Notes: generated by a model from the letters alone, not told the origin. A stretch of DNA of 52,516 nucleotides from Lachnospiraceae bacterium (GCA_016288825.1 JAEELH010000189.1:1-52516), one strand, 5' to 3'. Positions 8,390 through 17,611 are shown, numbered from the stretch's first letter. Program-made: numbers and translations.

Positions 8390-9424
8390 ATGCCCAGTCA
8401 TCACAGCTCGAGCTCGCACTCAAGCCATTCATCCCATCATTCATCACACCATTCGAGCTCCCATAGTTATCATAGTTCCAGCTCGCACTCAAGCAGTTAT
8501 CACAGTTCCAGCTCGCACTCACGCTCATCACACGTGAGCACACCCGTATATCGTCAGCGGACAAATCAGCCCACGGGCTACAAGGGATCCTCTCCGAAGA
8601 TCTATCGCTGCAAATCTCATGATTACAGCTATTATCCCGATTCCTGGACTGACGAGAGCACAGGCACCACATACAAAGCCGGCTACTACGATGAGGCCGG
8701 AAACTTCTATGAAGATGTGGTAGTAACTTCCGGCGGTGTGATACCCCCAGGGACCAATGTTCTTTGCGAATGCGACTACTGCCGCAGCAAGCTGCTCCGT
8801 GAGTGGAAAGAAGGGGAAATGTCCTGCCCTAACTGCGGAGGAACCGTACATGTCGTTTCACATATGGATGACGTGCTCCCGGAAACTTCCTACACATCCG
8901 GCAATTACGGCACAAACAACGGGGGAAAGAAAAAACGCAATATCCTGATCATCATCCTCGCCGTCCTTATGGCACCGTGTTTTCTCGGCGGGCTCATCGA
9001 AGCCTGCGAAGATGACAGCGATCCCGGCTACCAATACGAGAGCGAAAACTATAAAGAGGACTCTGATGCGGATCAATTCGGAGACAAGATGTTTTTGAAA
9101 AAATCCGGAGACGGTTATGAGATCACCACATCCGAAGATTACTCGTCACATGCGGATGATCCGGATTATATGAGACTTGTCCGGGATAATGATGGCAATT
9201 ATTATGATAAAGCCACCGAAGGATATGCTTACTACAATACAGACTTAAGCCCGGCCCAGTTCCAGTACTGGTTCGAGGGAATATCTTCAGACTATGGCGA
9301 TTACGGCTGGATGGAATATGATCAGGATCAAAACAAGTGGTATATAGAGGTTGCAAGTGAAGACTGGCAGGTCCTTCCGGACAAATATGACACGTCTCGG
9401 CTTTGGTATATCATCATGCCATAG
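8390..9424 (+). CDS. His/Ser-rich zinc-ribbon membrane protein, 344 aa
   Basis: The first 48 residues are almost entirely Ser and His, with a few Tyr, Arg, Pro and Met. A middle region has two CxxC pairs (CDYC and CPNC at about 130-155), a zinc-ribbon pattern. A transmembrane helix (IIIILAVLMAPCFLGGLI type, about residues 186-205) separates it from an acidic, Tyr/Asp-rich C-terminal domain. There is no signal peptide, so the His/Ser tail and zinc ribbon should be cytoplasmic and the C-terminal domain outside. The gene is divergent from the cystatin-like gene and has a clear GGAG site before ATG 8390. The product at 39803 has a similar plan (zinc ribbon, TM, low-complexity tail). Metal sensing or metal storage is conceivable but unproven. 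Confidence 0.75.
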   Translation: MPSHHSSSSHSSHSSHHSSHHSSSHSYHSSSSHSSSYHSSSSHSRSSHVSTPVYRQRTNQPTGYKGSSPKIYRCKSHDYSYYPDSWTDESTGTTYKAGYYDEAGNFYEDVVVTSGGVIPPGTNVLCECDYCRSKLLREWKEGEMSCPNCGGTVHVVSHMDDVLPETSYTSGNYGTNNGGKKKRNILIIILAVLMAPCFLGGLIEACEDDSDPGYQYESENYKEDSDADQFGDKMFLKKSGDGYEITTSEDYSSHADDPDYMRLVRDNDGNYYDKATEGYAYYNTDLSPAQFQYWFEGISSDYGDYGWMEYDQDQNKWYIEVASEDWQVLPDKYDTSRLWYIIMP

Positions 9425-9432
9425 CCGCAGGA

Positions 9433-10172
9433 TCAGCGAAAGTTTCCAAAAAGAAAGTCCTTTACCATAGCGACACATTCGCGAAGTACGTTATTGGGCA
9501 GATATGCTGCGCTGGAAGGCGCAGCGATGGTAAATGAGTTATTAATACCGGCGCCATGGGCAAGAAATCCTGCCCTTTTCGCGTGAAAATTATTGGTGAT
9601 GATCCCTACACAAGGATCATCACCTTTTATCATTTCTAATGAAAACTTCATGTTCTCAGTAGTATTCCCGGATCTCGTCTCCACTTGGATCCGATCCCCC
9701 AAGACCCCTTTATCAATAAGATAATCCCGCATCACATTGGCTTCCGCAACCGCTCGTTCCAGCCTTTACCGCCGCTGCAGATGCATTTTGTCTCAGGATG
9801 TCGCGATAGATAATCCGCTGCCGTATCCAGCCTGTAACGAAGCACCCTGCTTGGCCCACTTTTTCTGACCTGGGCTCCAAGTACGATAACGTACTGGGCG
9901 TCACGCTCCATATTACCGGAAAAACCGGATAATACGATGGGCAATGTGATCACAAGAAGCAGGGCACAGATACTACAAAAGCAAAGAAATGTCACCTTAA
10001 GGGGCTGCGGTATACGGCTTAAAAGATCAAAATGCTTTCCGACCGCGATACCCACAAGTACTACCCCTATAAGCTCCCATACAAGGAAAAACATGGTTCC
10101 CGCATGGGCAGCTGTAACAAAGATACCGTATGCAATACAAATGATGCCGATCAAAAGTAAAACTATTTCCAC
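9433..10172 (-). pseudogene. YdcF/DUF218-family membrane protein, frameshifted
   Basis: Two minus-strand frames together make one YdcF-like protein. The first (10172-9732) has four hydrophobic segments and the start of the DUF218 domain (YVIVLGAQV and CSGGKG). The second (ending 9433) continues it with an in-frame AVAEANVMRDYL, the conserved helix following the CSGGKG turn, and SGNTTENM. They meet at about 9750, where restoring one G (GAGCGG to GAGGCGG) rejoins the frame. DUF218 proteins are thought to act in cell-envelope metabolism. The gap is a single base in a short G/C run, so either a recent mutation or a sequencing error would explain it. The gene follows the EAL protein gene on the same strand, 12 bases away. 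Confidence 0.8.
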
Positions 10173-10184
10173 ATTTTCTTCCTT

Positions 10185-11846
10185 TTATTCCATCAAAGCA
10201 AGCTCTTTTATATCAATGGGCTTTGAATAAAAATATCCCTGGAAGCTGTATATTCCATATTCCCTTAGGATATCTCTCATGCCCTCTGTCTCTATCCCCT
10301 CTACACAAACTCTTGCTCCAAAGGTGCTTGCGGCGTCGGCAAAGTTGCTGACAAGTTTTCTTTCCTTGTCGTCTTCCTCTATCCTCTGCACAAAACTCCT
10401 GTCGATCTTGATCGTATCAAAGGGCAGGTTCTTAACAAGACCGATAGATGAGTACCCTGTCCCAAAATCATCCAGGGCGATCTTCACTCCACCTGCCCTG
10501 AATGTAACGATTACGTTCTTTAAAAGGTCCATGTCCAGCAGCCGGCAACGCTCCGTGATCTCAAGACAAAGATGATCAGCCGGAAAGCCTGTCTCCTTTA
10601 GCACATCCCATACCCGATCGGTAAAATTCGGCTGTTCTATCTGGGAATAGGAAAGATTCACATTAAGCGTAAAATCCGGATTCTTTTCCAGGATCTTTTT
10701 TGCATCCGATGTGGCTGTCTTTAGTATCCACTCCCCCAGATCCGGGAAAAGCGGATCCCCTTCGAGTATCGGTATAAAGGAATCCGGCGGCACCACCCCG
10801 TACTTTTTACTCTTCCATCTAAGAAGAGCTTCCGCTCCTATGATCTTCTCCGTGTCGGCATCAACAACCGGCTGATAGAGAAGATAAAAGCCCTTGTTAT
10901 CTTTGGTTATACTATTCCTGATGTTATGGAGCATAACGATACGCCCCCTGTCATCATGGTCCCTGGTTTCTTTAAAGGCCACAAAATCCCCATGCTTTTT
11001 CAGCTTGGATTCATCATAAGCAAAGTTGAGGCAGGCATATACGGTCTTGTCATCGGTATCAAAATCCCTTAGTTCCAAGGCACCGGCATTCAGCTCTAAA
11101 GTGATGAATGTTCCGTCTATTTCGATACCCTCTCTATAGTACGATCTTAATCTTGCATAGTTTTCCTTTAGTTCCTTCATGCTTTGGATCTGAGTAATAA
11201 CCGCAAACTTGGAACCGTCAAGCCTGTAAGTTCCTCCCCTGCTTCCCACGTGTTCCATAAGAAATCTTCCCACATGCTGGATAACGCGATTGCCAAAACG
11301 GTATCCGTATACCTCGTTGATCTCAGCAAACTTATTAACCCCTATGATACCGATCTTGGTTTCGGTATGGGTCCTTATAGACTGGGAGATACTTTCAAAA
11401 AAGCCGTACTGATTGCGCAGACCTGTAAGGGTATCAACCTGACTCTCCTGAGAATGGTTTCTTATAGCTCCGCCGAAATACTCCGGGTTACCGCTCTCGT
11501 CCGTTATGACTATGCCCCGGCAAGTGCAAACCACATAGTCACCATTGACTTTTCTGGCACGGTACTGCATATCATGCCCGTTGGCGTTATGCGCAAAGAT
11601 ATCCTCTATCCCATCGTGATAAGATTTCTTATCTTCCGGATGGATATGCTCTTCCCAAATTGCTCCCGCGCCTTCCATATACTCCGAAGGAAGTCCGAAT
11701 TCATGGACCAGAGCCTTGGACCATCTGGAATAATCATAATTCATATCACACAAAAAGACGTAAATATCATCCCCTGTTATGGATAAGGCCTCAAATAAAG
11801 AGTCGAGTTTCTTTTTTCTCTGAAGAGGGATCTTGATCTTTGACAT
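10185..11846 (-). CDS. PAS-GGDEF-EAL protein, probable c-di-GMP phosphodiesterase
   Basis: A 553-residue soluble protein has a PAS fold (about 20-130), a GGDEF-like domain (about 135-295) and an EAL domain (about 305-550). The GGDEF signature is replaced by LDGSKF (209-214), so the cyclase half should be inactive. The EAL half keeps the catalytic set: EAL at 339-341, an Asn in the NVNLS motif, ITE, DDFGTGYSS, the Lys of IKIDRSF and VEGIET, ending in QGYFYSKP. It should hydrolyse c-di-GMP to pGpG, with the PAS domain sensing an unknown signal. It sits between a small basic membrane protein gene (stop 21 bases upstream of its start) and the YdcF-like gene, probably one operon. Confidence 0.9.
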   Translation of the reverse strand: MSKIKIPLQRKKKLDSLFEALSITGDDIYVFLCDMNYDYSRWSKALVHEFGLPSEYMEGAGAIWEEHIHPEDKKSYHDGIEDIFAHNANGHDMQYRARKVNGDYVVCTCRGIVITDESGNPEYFGGAIRNHSQESQVDTLTGLRNQYGFFESISQSIRTHTETKIGIIGVNKFAEINEVYGYRFGNRVIQHVGRFLMEHVGSRGGTYRLDGSKFAVITQIQSMKELKENYARLRSYYREGIEIDGTFITLELNAGALELRDFDTDDKTVYACLNFAYDESKLKKHGDFVAFKETRDHDDRGRIVMLHNIRNSITKDNKGFYLLYQPVVDADTEKIIGAEALLRWKSKKYGVVPPDSFIPILEGDPLFPDLGEWILKTATSDAKKILEKNPDFTLNVNLSYSQIEQPNFTDRVWDVLKETGFPADHLCLEITERCRLLDMDLLKNVIVTFRAGGVKIALDDFGTGYSSIGLVKNLPFDTIKIDRSFVQRIEEDDKERKLVSNFADAASTFGARVCVEGIETEGMRDILREYGIYSFQGYFYSKPIDIKELALME

Positions 11847-11867
11847 ATACTTCCCTTGCCTTTCTAA

Positions 11868-12083
11868 TTACCTGCAGGCATCTTCGTCATCGTATTTCTT
11901 TTGTTCCCTGATTCTCCGTCTTTCCTCTGCTCGCTGTCTTCTCCTTCGTCTTATTGCCTTTTTGATCTTCTTTTTGATGATCTTAAATGCAATAAGGATC
12001 GCTATCGGTATCAAAAGCCGAAGGAGTATCTTTAAGAGCATCTTCATTCTCTTTTTTTTAAGGTATCGCTGTATATCCTTCAT
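11868..12083 (-). CDS. Small basic membrane protein, 71 aa
   Basis: The start at 12083 is chosen because GGGGG lies upstream; an ATG at 12104 lacks one. The product has one hydrophobic helix (LLKILLRLLIPIAILIAF) between very basic flanks: a Lys-rich N-terminus and a run rich in Lys, Arg and Glu after the helix. It is the first gene before the EAL protein. No family recognised. The extreme charge pattern suggests a membrane peptide whose basic tail touches lipid head groups or nucleic acid, which is inference. Confidence 0.65.
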   Translation of the reverse strand: MKDIQRYLKKKRMKMLLKILLRLLIPIAILIAFKIIKKKIKKAIRRRRRQRAEERRRIREQKKYDDEDACR

Positions 12084-12154
12084 ACTGCCCCCTTTCATAT
12101 ACATTTTAGTATATCACATAGGCCGGAAGAATAGGAGATATTTTTCCGCCACAA

Positions 12155-12191
12155 AAAACGACCGGAGGTTTTTAAGTCCTCCGGTCGTTTT
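12155..12191. terminator. Bidirectional rho-independent terminator
   Basis: A perfect 14-bp stem (12155-12168 against 12178-12191) has A-run and T-run ends. It directly follows the stop of the SEC-C gene. Confidence 0.85.
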
Positions 12192-12192
12192 A

Positions 12193-12603
12193 CTATTCTG
12201 TCTGCTCTGCACTACGGCCTTTTTTGCCATGGCAGTTTTTGTACTTTTTCCCGCTTCCGCAGGGGCAGGGATCATTGGGATATATCCTCTTTTCGGTATT
12301 TTTCTTAGGTGGAATCTTGGGCTTCGCAGGATTTCCTCCGCCCTTAAGAACTTCTCTGACCCGCCTATCGTGATCCTCTTCAATCTTTTTTGCGCGGCCT
12401 ATGATATCCCGCATAAGCCCCGGGTCTATACCCAGCGGTCCTGCCAGCTCCTCACTTAGAAAGCCCATATCAAGCCACGGATACTGATCCTGAAGCGCCT
12501 GGATCTCTGACATGGTATCCTTTTCTATCTCCAAAAGCCGGCCCATGGCTACGGGATTTCCCTTAATGGCCTCGTATACCTTATCACTTGTAATATCTAT
12601 CAT
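12193..12603 (-). CDS. SEC-C motif protein, 136 aa
   Basis: The C-terminus carries a clear SEC-C zinc-binding motif ([18 protein letters not shown]), as at the end of SecA and many small accessory proteins. The first 80 residues are helical and acidic; residues about 80-105 are a Pro/Lys-rich linker. SEC-C motifs bind zinc and often mediate contacts with ribosomes or protein partners. The gene ends in a terminator. It starts 10 bases after the stop of the 558-residue gene, so the two may share a transcript. Confidence 0.85.
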   Translation of the reverse strand: MIDITSDKVYEAIKGNPVAMGRLLEIEKDTMSEIQALQDQYPWLDMGFLSEELAGPLGIDPGLMRDIIGRAKKIEEDHDRRVREVLKGGGNPAKPKIPPKKNTEKRIYPNDPCPCGSGKKYKNCHGKKGRSAEQTE

Positions 12604-12613
12604 CGCTTATGTT

Positions 12614-14290
12614 TTATTTCTTCTTTTTACTCAATTCCTCAAAGATTATCTTGGTATCCTTAGGAGCCTTATCTGATTTCCAGCCAAAGTCCTTGCGAAG
12701 GATATCCATAGCCGATCTGCTACTTGAAAAAGAATCCAGATATCTCATGGCAAACGTGCTGCCAAAGGTCTGCCAGTTTCCTGTACCAAGCTGGTCTCTA
12801 TCTGATAATGCCATCTGGTCAGCAGAAGCTCTCTCAAAGAAATTCTCATATTCCTGTCCCTGTGTCCTTTCCATGACAGTATCCTCATATCTGTCCATCT
12901 TCTCGGAATCCGCAAGTAAAGAATCTTCTGAGGCGAAGATATTATAAATACCCTGCAAATAACCATGAAGGGACTGATAGAAGTTATACAGGGCTTTCAT
13001 ATCCCCTTGCTGGTCTTTAGACACTTCAAATCCGGCCGCCCTAGCTCCTTGTGTCAGATGTCTCTCATAAATGAAGCCAAGGTATGTCTGTCTGTGAAGC
13101 TCCTCATAATTGTCCAGGATGTTACCAGGGCTTCTGTCATCAAACTTACTGATGTCAAAAGAAAGATATTTTTCAAATACACCCTCCCATGCTTCTTTGG
13201 CCTTTTCTCCTCCGTTTAGGTTGACAAGGAGCGCTGCATTTTTAGCAAGAGTTGCCTCATCATTTCCATCTTCAAAAAGCTGGAACGCAAACTGATTGAC
13301 ATGTAAATTTGTAATCTTAACTCCCATTTTGTCTTCTGCATACGCAGTAGCTGCGTTCACCCTCGCCGTACCTGCGCCATTGTAATCGGGAGTCGTATCG
13401 ATCTTCCTTTTCTTTTTATGAAGCTGAGAAATGATTTTTTCAATAAGCTCCTTGGAAATGCCCTCGCCTCCCAGGAACTTGTCCATCTGGTCTATATCCT
13501 TTCTGCTGTCCGCGATAAGAATAGCATCTTCCATAGAAATACCATAAGTGCTCGAAAGATGATATGCCAGTGCAGCTGCATCCTGAAGTGTACTTTGTTT
13601 TTCAGTTTTACCACGTTTACCCTGGCGATCGGATCCTAAGAAAGAATTCTCTGCCTTTGACATAATACCATTATAGACCGCCTGCCTGCAGCCCTCCAGA
13701 ACCTGGCCAAAACTGCCGTATGTATCCTGCGCCATGACGCTCCCGGCATACTTTGATATCAGATTTCTCTCCCACTCAGCCTGATATCTTATAGCCTTGA
13801 CGATGGCAAGGCGCTGCTTTCCGATCTTGGACCAGGGATTACGGTCTCCTATGTATTGATCGCAATAGTCAAGCAGGCTGGCATATGAAAAATCGATGGT
13901 CATCATAGCCTCACCGGGAGATTCATCCTTGGTTTTTGAGATCTCATTGGCATGATGTATTATCATTTTGATATCCCGCTTTTTGGCCTCCTTACCCGTA
14001 AGCTGGAGCATAGCCTCTGTCTGTCCGATAAGATCCGCAGATAGCCCCTGATCCAGAGATGCAGAAATATTAGGCAGTTTATCATTTTCAGGAATCTCAT
14101 CAAGCAGACCAAACACAGCAGAAAAAGAGGCTGCATCCGCCTCTTCGGTTTCACCGGTTTCTCCCATGGTCTCACCCTCGGTCTCTCCCATGCTCATTGA
14201 ACTCCTGGACGCCTTGGACTTTTTATTCTTTTCCCCAAGATCCTTAAATGCCTTTTTTTCCTTCAGGCTCGCAAATCTATTCTTTGCCAT
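12614..14290 (-). CDS. Uncharacterised 558-aa protein sharing the Cys-Tyr-Pro-GKxR module
   Basis: The start at 14290 is chosen because GGGGG lies 5 bases upstream; a longer frame from 14362 lacks a site. The protein is soluble and mostly helical. The N-terminus is Lys-rich, followed by a repeat of MGET/TGET units (about 34-50). The shared module appears as Ser124-Pro, then Cys143-x2-Tyr146, Pro152, Gly157-Lys-x-Arg160 and Val164, with the same spacing as in the protein at 51057. The C-terminal two thirds (about 165-558) have no recognised fold and no obvious catalytic motif. It sits between the 42-residue ORF and the SEC-C gene. Its relation to the kinase-linked protein suggests a common biochemical theme. 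Confidence 0.7.
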   Translation of the reverse strand: MAKNRFASLKEKKAFKDLGEKNKKSKASRSSMSMGETEGETMGETGETEEADAASFSAVFGLLDEIPENDKLPNISASLDQGLSADLIGQTEAMLQLTGKEAKKRDIKMIIHHANEISKTKDESPGEAMMTIDFSYASLLDYCDQYIGDRNPWSKIGKQRLAIVKAIRYQAEWERNLISKYAGSVMAQDTYGSFGQVLEGCRQAVYNGIMSKAENSFLGSDRQGKRGKTEKQSTLQDAAALAYHLSSTYGISMEDAILIADSRKDIDQMDKFLGGEGISKELIEKIISQLHKKKRKIDTTPDYNGAGTARVNAATAYAEDKMGVKITNLHVNQFAFQLFEDGNDEATLAKNAALLVNLNGGEKAKEAWEGVFEKYLSFDISKFDDRSPGNILDNYEELHRQTYLGFIYERHLTQGARAAGFEVSKDQQGDMKALYNFYQSLHGYLQGIYNIFASEDSLLADSEKMDRYEDTVMERTQGQEYENFFERASADQMALSDRDQLGTGNWQTFGSTFAMRYLDSFSSSRSAMDILRKDFGWKSDKAPKDTKIIFEELSKKKK

Positions 14291-14365
14291 ACTTTCCCCC
14301 TTCACTTTTAATACTTCAACAGGGATAATCGTTTTGTTATTATGCCATACTACCCTGTACAAAAG

Positions 14366-14494
14366 TTACACATCGTGCTCCGTGGCTTTTTCCAGCTGTG
14401 TCTCGTATTCATCTTCAATGGCCCGGAACTCTGCCTTGTGCTCCTGTTCAAAGCGTTGCTTTAAGATCTCAGCGGTCTGATCTCCGGGTGGCAT
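14366..14494 (-). CDS. Small charged protein, 42 aa
   Basis: This ORF begins inside the last codons of nudC in another frame (ATG 14494, or an earlier ATG at 14500) and ends 75 bases before the 558-residue gene. A purine-rich site (AAAGGAAG) lies before the second ATG. The product is one long amphipathic, acidic helix (EILKQRFEQEHKAEF). A function is not apparent. Its place between nudC and the 558-residue gene suggests translational coupling in one operon. Confidence 0.5.
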   Translation of the reverse strand: MPPGDQTAEILKQRFEQEHKAEFRAIEDEYETQLEKATEHDV

Positions 14495-15317
14495 AGGCAT
14501 CTTCCTTTCCCTCTTTAAAAACCATCATCATCTCATTGGTAAGACTTAAGCTATTAGGCTGAAGCATGATATTTTCTCTTCTTACCCACTGGGCATACTT
14601 AAGCTCATCCTCGTCCATATGTATACTGCCGTCTCCATCTGCTTCGCAAAAGAATCCCGCAAGCAGATCCTGGGCCATCCCCCAGGGCTGTGACTTGTAG
14701 TAGCGGATATTTTTGACCTTGATACCGGCCTCTTCCATAACCTCCCTTGCAACCGTCTGCTCGAGAGTCTCTCCTATCTCTGCAAACCCCGCCACAAGGG
14801 CATTGTGCCGGTATCCGCTCCGATATCTTGTGATAAGTATGCTATCACCCTTTATAACGCCAACGATAACTGCCGGGTTGATCCGGGGATAGATGACATT
14901 GCCGCAATCCGGGCACCTAAGTGCCCTTTCTCTATCATCAAGCTTTAGCTTTTTGCCACATCTTCCGCAGTATCTGTTCTGATCATACCATTTCCAAAGA
15001 TGATATCCCGTAAAGATGGCAAAAACCTCCGGGCCCGATATCCTGTCTCGAACATCACTTATAGTATAGTATCCAAAATCCTGCTTTGAAATACTTTTGT
15101 TATCCATTGACAGAAAGAAGCGCCTCTCATCCAAGGAAAAAAGATAGACCGCTTCCTTATCTTCTACTTCCCTTCCGGTAAGAAAAAGGGGCTTTTCATC
15201 GTTTCCGCCAAGCAGCACCATGCCTTCACTGTCAAACACTAAAACAGTGTCATCCTCCCCTATCGTACAGCTAGAATAAGAATTATCAAGCCTGCTTGGA
15301 TAAATATCCTGGATCAT
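14469..15317 (-). CDS. nudC: NAD(+) diphosphatase (Nudix, NudC type)
   Basis: The enzyme hydrolyses NADH/NAD+ to NMN and AMP and can also remove NAD caps from RNA. It has an N-terminal domain (about 1-95) and a four-Cys zinc ribbon (CGRC and CPDC, about 110-135). The Nudix domain carries the box G-x5-E-x7-REVMEEAG, in which the two central Glu and final Glu-Glu are present. A SQPW motif follows, diagnostic of the NudC subgroup. The length (282 residues) is usual. It is the first gene of the group that includes the 42-residue and 558-residue ORFs. The region before it is shared with the divergent WYL regulator gene. Confidence 0.93.
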   Translation of the reverse strand: MIQDIYPSRLDNSYSSCTIGEDDTVLVFDSEGMVLLGGNDEKPLFLTGREVEDKEAVYLFSLDERRFFLSMDNKSISKQDFGYYTISDVRDRISGPEVFAIFTGYHLWKWYDQNRYCGRCGKKLKLDDRERALRCPDCGNVIYPRINPAVIVGVIKGDSILITRYRSGYRHNALVAGFAEIGETLEQTVAREVMEEAGIKVKNIRYYKSQPWGMAQDLLAGFFCEADGDGSIHMDEDELKYAQWVRRENIMLQPNSLSLTNEMMMVFKEGKEDAYATRRSDR

Positions 15318-15433
15318 CCTATCTTCTCCGCTTTTACCACCGCTTCTGTGTCTTCTAAATATATAAAATATACTCTTTTTAAGTTAAAAAGTATAGGCCT
15401 TATCCTACCTTTGTCGTTTTTGATCTTATGTTA

Positions 15434-15442
15434 TGCTATACT
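15434..15442 (+). promoter_or_regulatory. Possible extended -10 promoter element
   Basis: TGCTATACT matches an extended -10 box about 40 bases before the WYL regulator start. No good -35 is seen. Supported by sequence only. Confidence 0.35.
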
Positions 15443-15480
15443 GTTTTTGTTCCTGCCGAACCACGTGAAGGAGTAACGCT

Positions 15481-16470
15481 ATGCCAAAGGGATCCAACCA
15501 AAAGCTGAAGTTGTACAGACTCAGCCAGATTATGCTCGAAAAGACCGATGAAACCCACTTTCTTACCATGAGTCAGATCATGGAGGAACTTGGACGATAT
15601 GATATCACCGCCGATCGCAAAAGTATCTATGATGATCTTCGTGCACTGGAGGTCCTTGGGATAGTCGTTGAATGCGAAAGAGACGGCCGGGAATACGGAT
15701 ATCACGTAGTCTCAAAGCTCTTTGAGGTAGCAGAACTGAAACTTCTTGTAGATGCTATCCAGTCCTCTAAATTCGTGACGGAAAAGAAATCTCGTGACCT
15801 TATCAAAAAACTGATGAAAAATGTCAGCAAGTATGAGGCTGATCAGCTTAACCGACAGGTGGTGGTATCCGGACGGATCAAGACCATGAACGAATCCATC
15901 TACTACAATGTAGACGAGATCCATCATGCCATATCCGAAAACCGCAGCATCTGTTTTGAATATATGAAATGGGATCTGAAAAAACAGTTGGTACCCCGCA
16001 GAAACGAGCTCTACGAAGTATCACCCTGGGCACTGACCTGGGATGATGAGAATTATTATCTTATTGCCTTCGATCACAGGGACAAAAAGATCAAGCACTA
16101 TCGTGTAGATAAGATGAAGAGCATCTCCATTACCGACAAAAAGCGTCTGGGCAAAGAGCTTTTTGCCGATGTTGATATGGCCTCATATACAGAGCGCAAC
16201 TTTGGGATGTTTGGAGGAAAGGATTCAAGCGTCAGGATCCGTTTTAAAAATGAACTTGTAGGCGTAATGATCGACCGCTTTGGAAAGGAGATCTCAATCC
16301 ATCCCTCCGAAGAAGAGGGTTGGTCCGAAACCGTACTTACTGTGGCCGTCAGCGACCAATTCTTTGGGTGGCTTTTTGCTCTTGGAACGGGAGTCAGGAT
16401 CATATCTCCGGAAGATGTTCGTGAAAAATACAAAGATGAACTCCGTATGCAGCTGGATTCATATGACTAA
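15481..16470 (+). CDS. WYL-domain transcriptional regulator
   Basis: It is a 329-residue DNA-binding regulator. The N-terminal winged helix-turn-helix (about 8-75; SIYDDLRALEVLGIVV) is of the DeoR/YobV kind. The WYL domain (about 145-235) has its core SPWALTWDDENYYLIAFD, and a WCX-like C-terminal extension follows. WYL domains sense small ligands or nucleic acids, and such proteins often regulate defence or DNA-damage genes. No dedicated target is obvious; nudC is divergent from it. It has a GGAG site before ATG 15481. The gene is convergent with the radical SAM gene, with 28 bases between stops and no clear terminator seen. Confidence 0.9.
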   Translation: MPKGSNQKLKLYRLSQIMLEKTDETHFLTMSQIMEELGRYDITADRKSIYDDLRALEVLGIVVECERDGREYGYHVVSKLFEVAELKLLVDAIQSSKFVTEKKSRDLIKKLMKNVSKYEADQLNRQVVVSGRIKTMNESIYYNVDEIHHAISENRSICFEYMKWDLKKQLVPRRNELYEVSPWALTWDDENYYLIAFDHRDKKIKHYRVDKMKSISITDKKRLGKELFADVDMASYTERNFGMFGGKDSSVRIRFKNELVGVMIDRFGKEISIHPSEEEGWSETVLTVAVSDQFFGWLFALGTGVRIISPEDVREKYKDELRMQLDSYD

Positions 16471-16498
16471 TAAATCCGCCGCCGAAGCTCATCCCTCA

Positions 16499-17368
16499 TT
16501 AACCAATGACTTCCTTATTGATCCGGTTCAAAACATGCTTTTTATCTGCGCTCCACAGCGGCGCTAAAAGGATCTTTTTGGGGCCGTCACCTGTTAGACG
16601 ATGAACTACCATACCATCCGGAATGATCCTCATACACTTCTTTAGTATAGCTATATACTCGTCTTCTGTTAGGGCTTCAAAAAGTCCGTTTTCGTACTCG
16701 ATTTCAAGGTCAGTCCCGCGAAGCACGTGCAGAAGCTGAAGCTTTATCCCATCTGCTCCACTATCTGCAACATATCTTACGGTAGAGAGCATGTCTTCTT
16801 CCCTTTCTCCGGGAAGCCCGAGAATTACATGGGTAATGACCTCTATACCCCGCCTCTTAAGTTCTTTTATCGCCCTATCATATTCAGCGTTTTCATAAGA
16901 ACGCCTGATATACCTGATACTCTTTTCATGTATGGTCTGAAGACCCAGTTCAACCCATACGGGCTTTATGGCGTTTATCTCTTCTAAAAGATCCAGAACC
17001 TCATCAGGCAGCGAATCCGGTCTCGTGGCTATGGAGATCGCCACGATATCCGGGTGGTCTATCGCCTCTTTGTATAGCTCTCTTAACTTTTCGACCGGAG
17101 CATATGTATTTGTATATGCCTGGAAATAAGCTATATACTTTCCATCCTTTATCTTTGAACCTACAAGCTTTTTGCCTTCCTCGATCTGCCGAGAGACGCT
17201 CTGCGCCGGATCCCCGGCAAAGTCTCCGCTTCCGCCGGCAGAACAGAAGATACATCCCCGCTCCCCCTTTGTACCATCCCGGTTGGGGCAGGTAAAGCCG
17301 GCATTTATGGCGATCTTATAAACTTTGCAACCAAAGGTGGTCTTTAGATAGTCACTTAGCGTTATCAT
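16499..17368 (-). CDS. Radical SAM protein, TIGR01212/YhcC family
   Basis: The start at 17368 is chosen because GGAGAT lies 6 bases upstream; a longer frame from 17551 has no site and starts with atypical residues. The protein (289 aa) opens with SDYLKTTFGCKVYKI, typical of the family. The iron-sulfur Cys set follows (C in TCPNRDG, then CIFC, about residues 25-41), with GSGDFAG next. The TIM-barrel domain contains ATRPDSLPDEVL and ITHVILGLPGE. Members bind a [4Fe-4S] cluster and S-adenosylmethionine; the substrate is not established for this subgroup. Confidence 0.92.
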   Translation of the reverse strand: MITLSDYLKTTFGCKVYKIAINAGFTCPNRDGTKGERGCIFCSAGGSGDFAGDPAQSVSRQIEEGKKLVGSKIKDGKYIAYFQAYTNTYAPVEKLRELYKEAIDHPDIVAISIATRPDSLPDEVLDLLEEINAIKPVWVELGLQTIHEKSIRYIRRSYENAEYDRAIKELKRRGIEVITHVILGLPGEREEDMLSTVRYVADSGADGIKLQLLHVLRGTDLEIEYENGLFEALTEDEYIAILKKCMRIIPDGMVVHRLTGDGPKKILLAPLWSADKKHVLNRINKEVIG

Positions 17369-17611
17369 GCCAAGTATCTCCATGGTTTCCATTGGCGAAT
17401 CTGTCTGACCGGCATAGCTCTTCCCCCTTATTCCATAATATTTTATTATACCAGCAATCACCTGTTTATGGCCATATAAATTCCAAAATCGGACTTGCAT
17501 TACTAAAAATCCTGTGTTATCATAGGCAAAGATTTTTAGAGAAAGGCGCATTTTGCGTAGGTGAAGGAATGAAATTAAGATAATCGGATCAGGTAATTAC
17601 AGACTTTTTAT

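Noticed and set aside
8352-8672. Minus-strand ORF opposite the His/Ser tract
   Set aside because: Its Cys/Trp/Asn-rich repeats simply mirror the Ser/His-coding repeat of the plus-strand gene.
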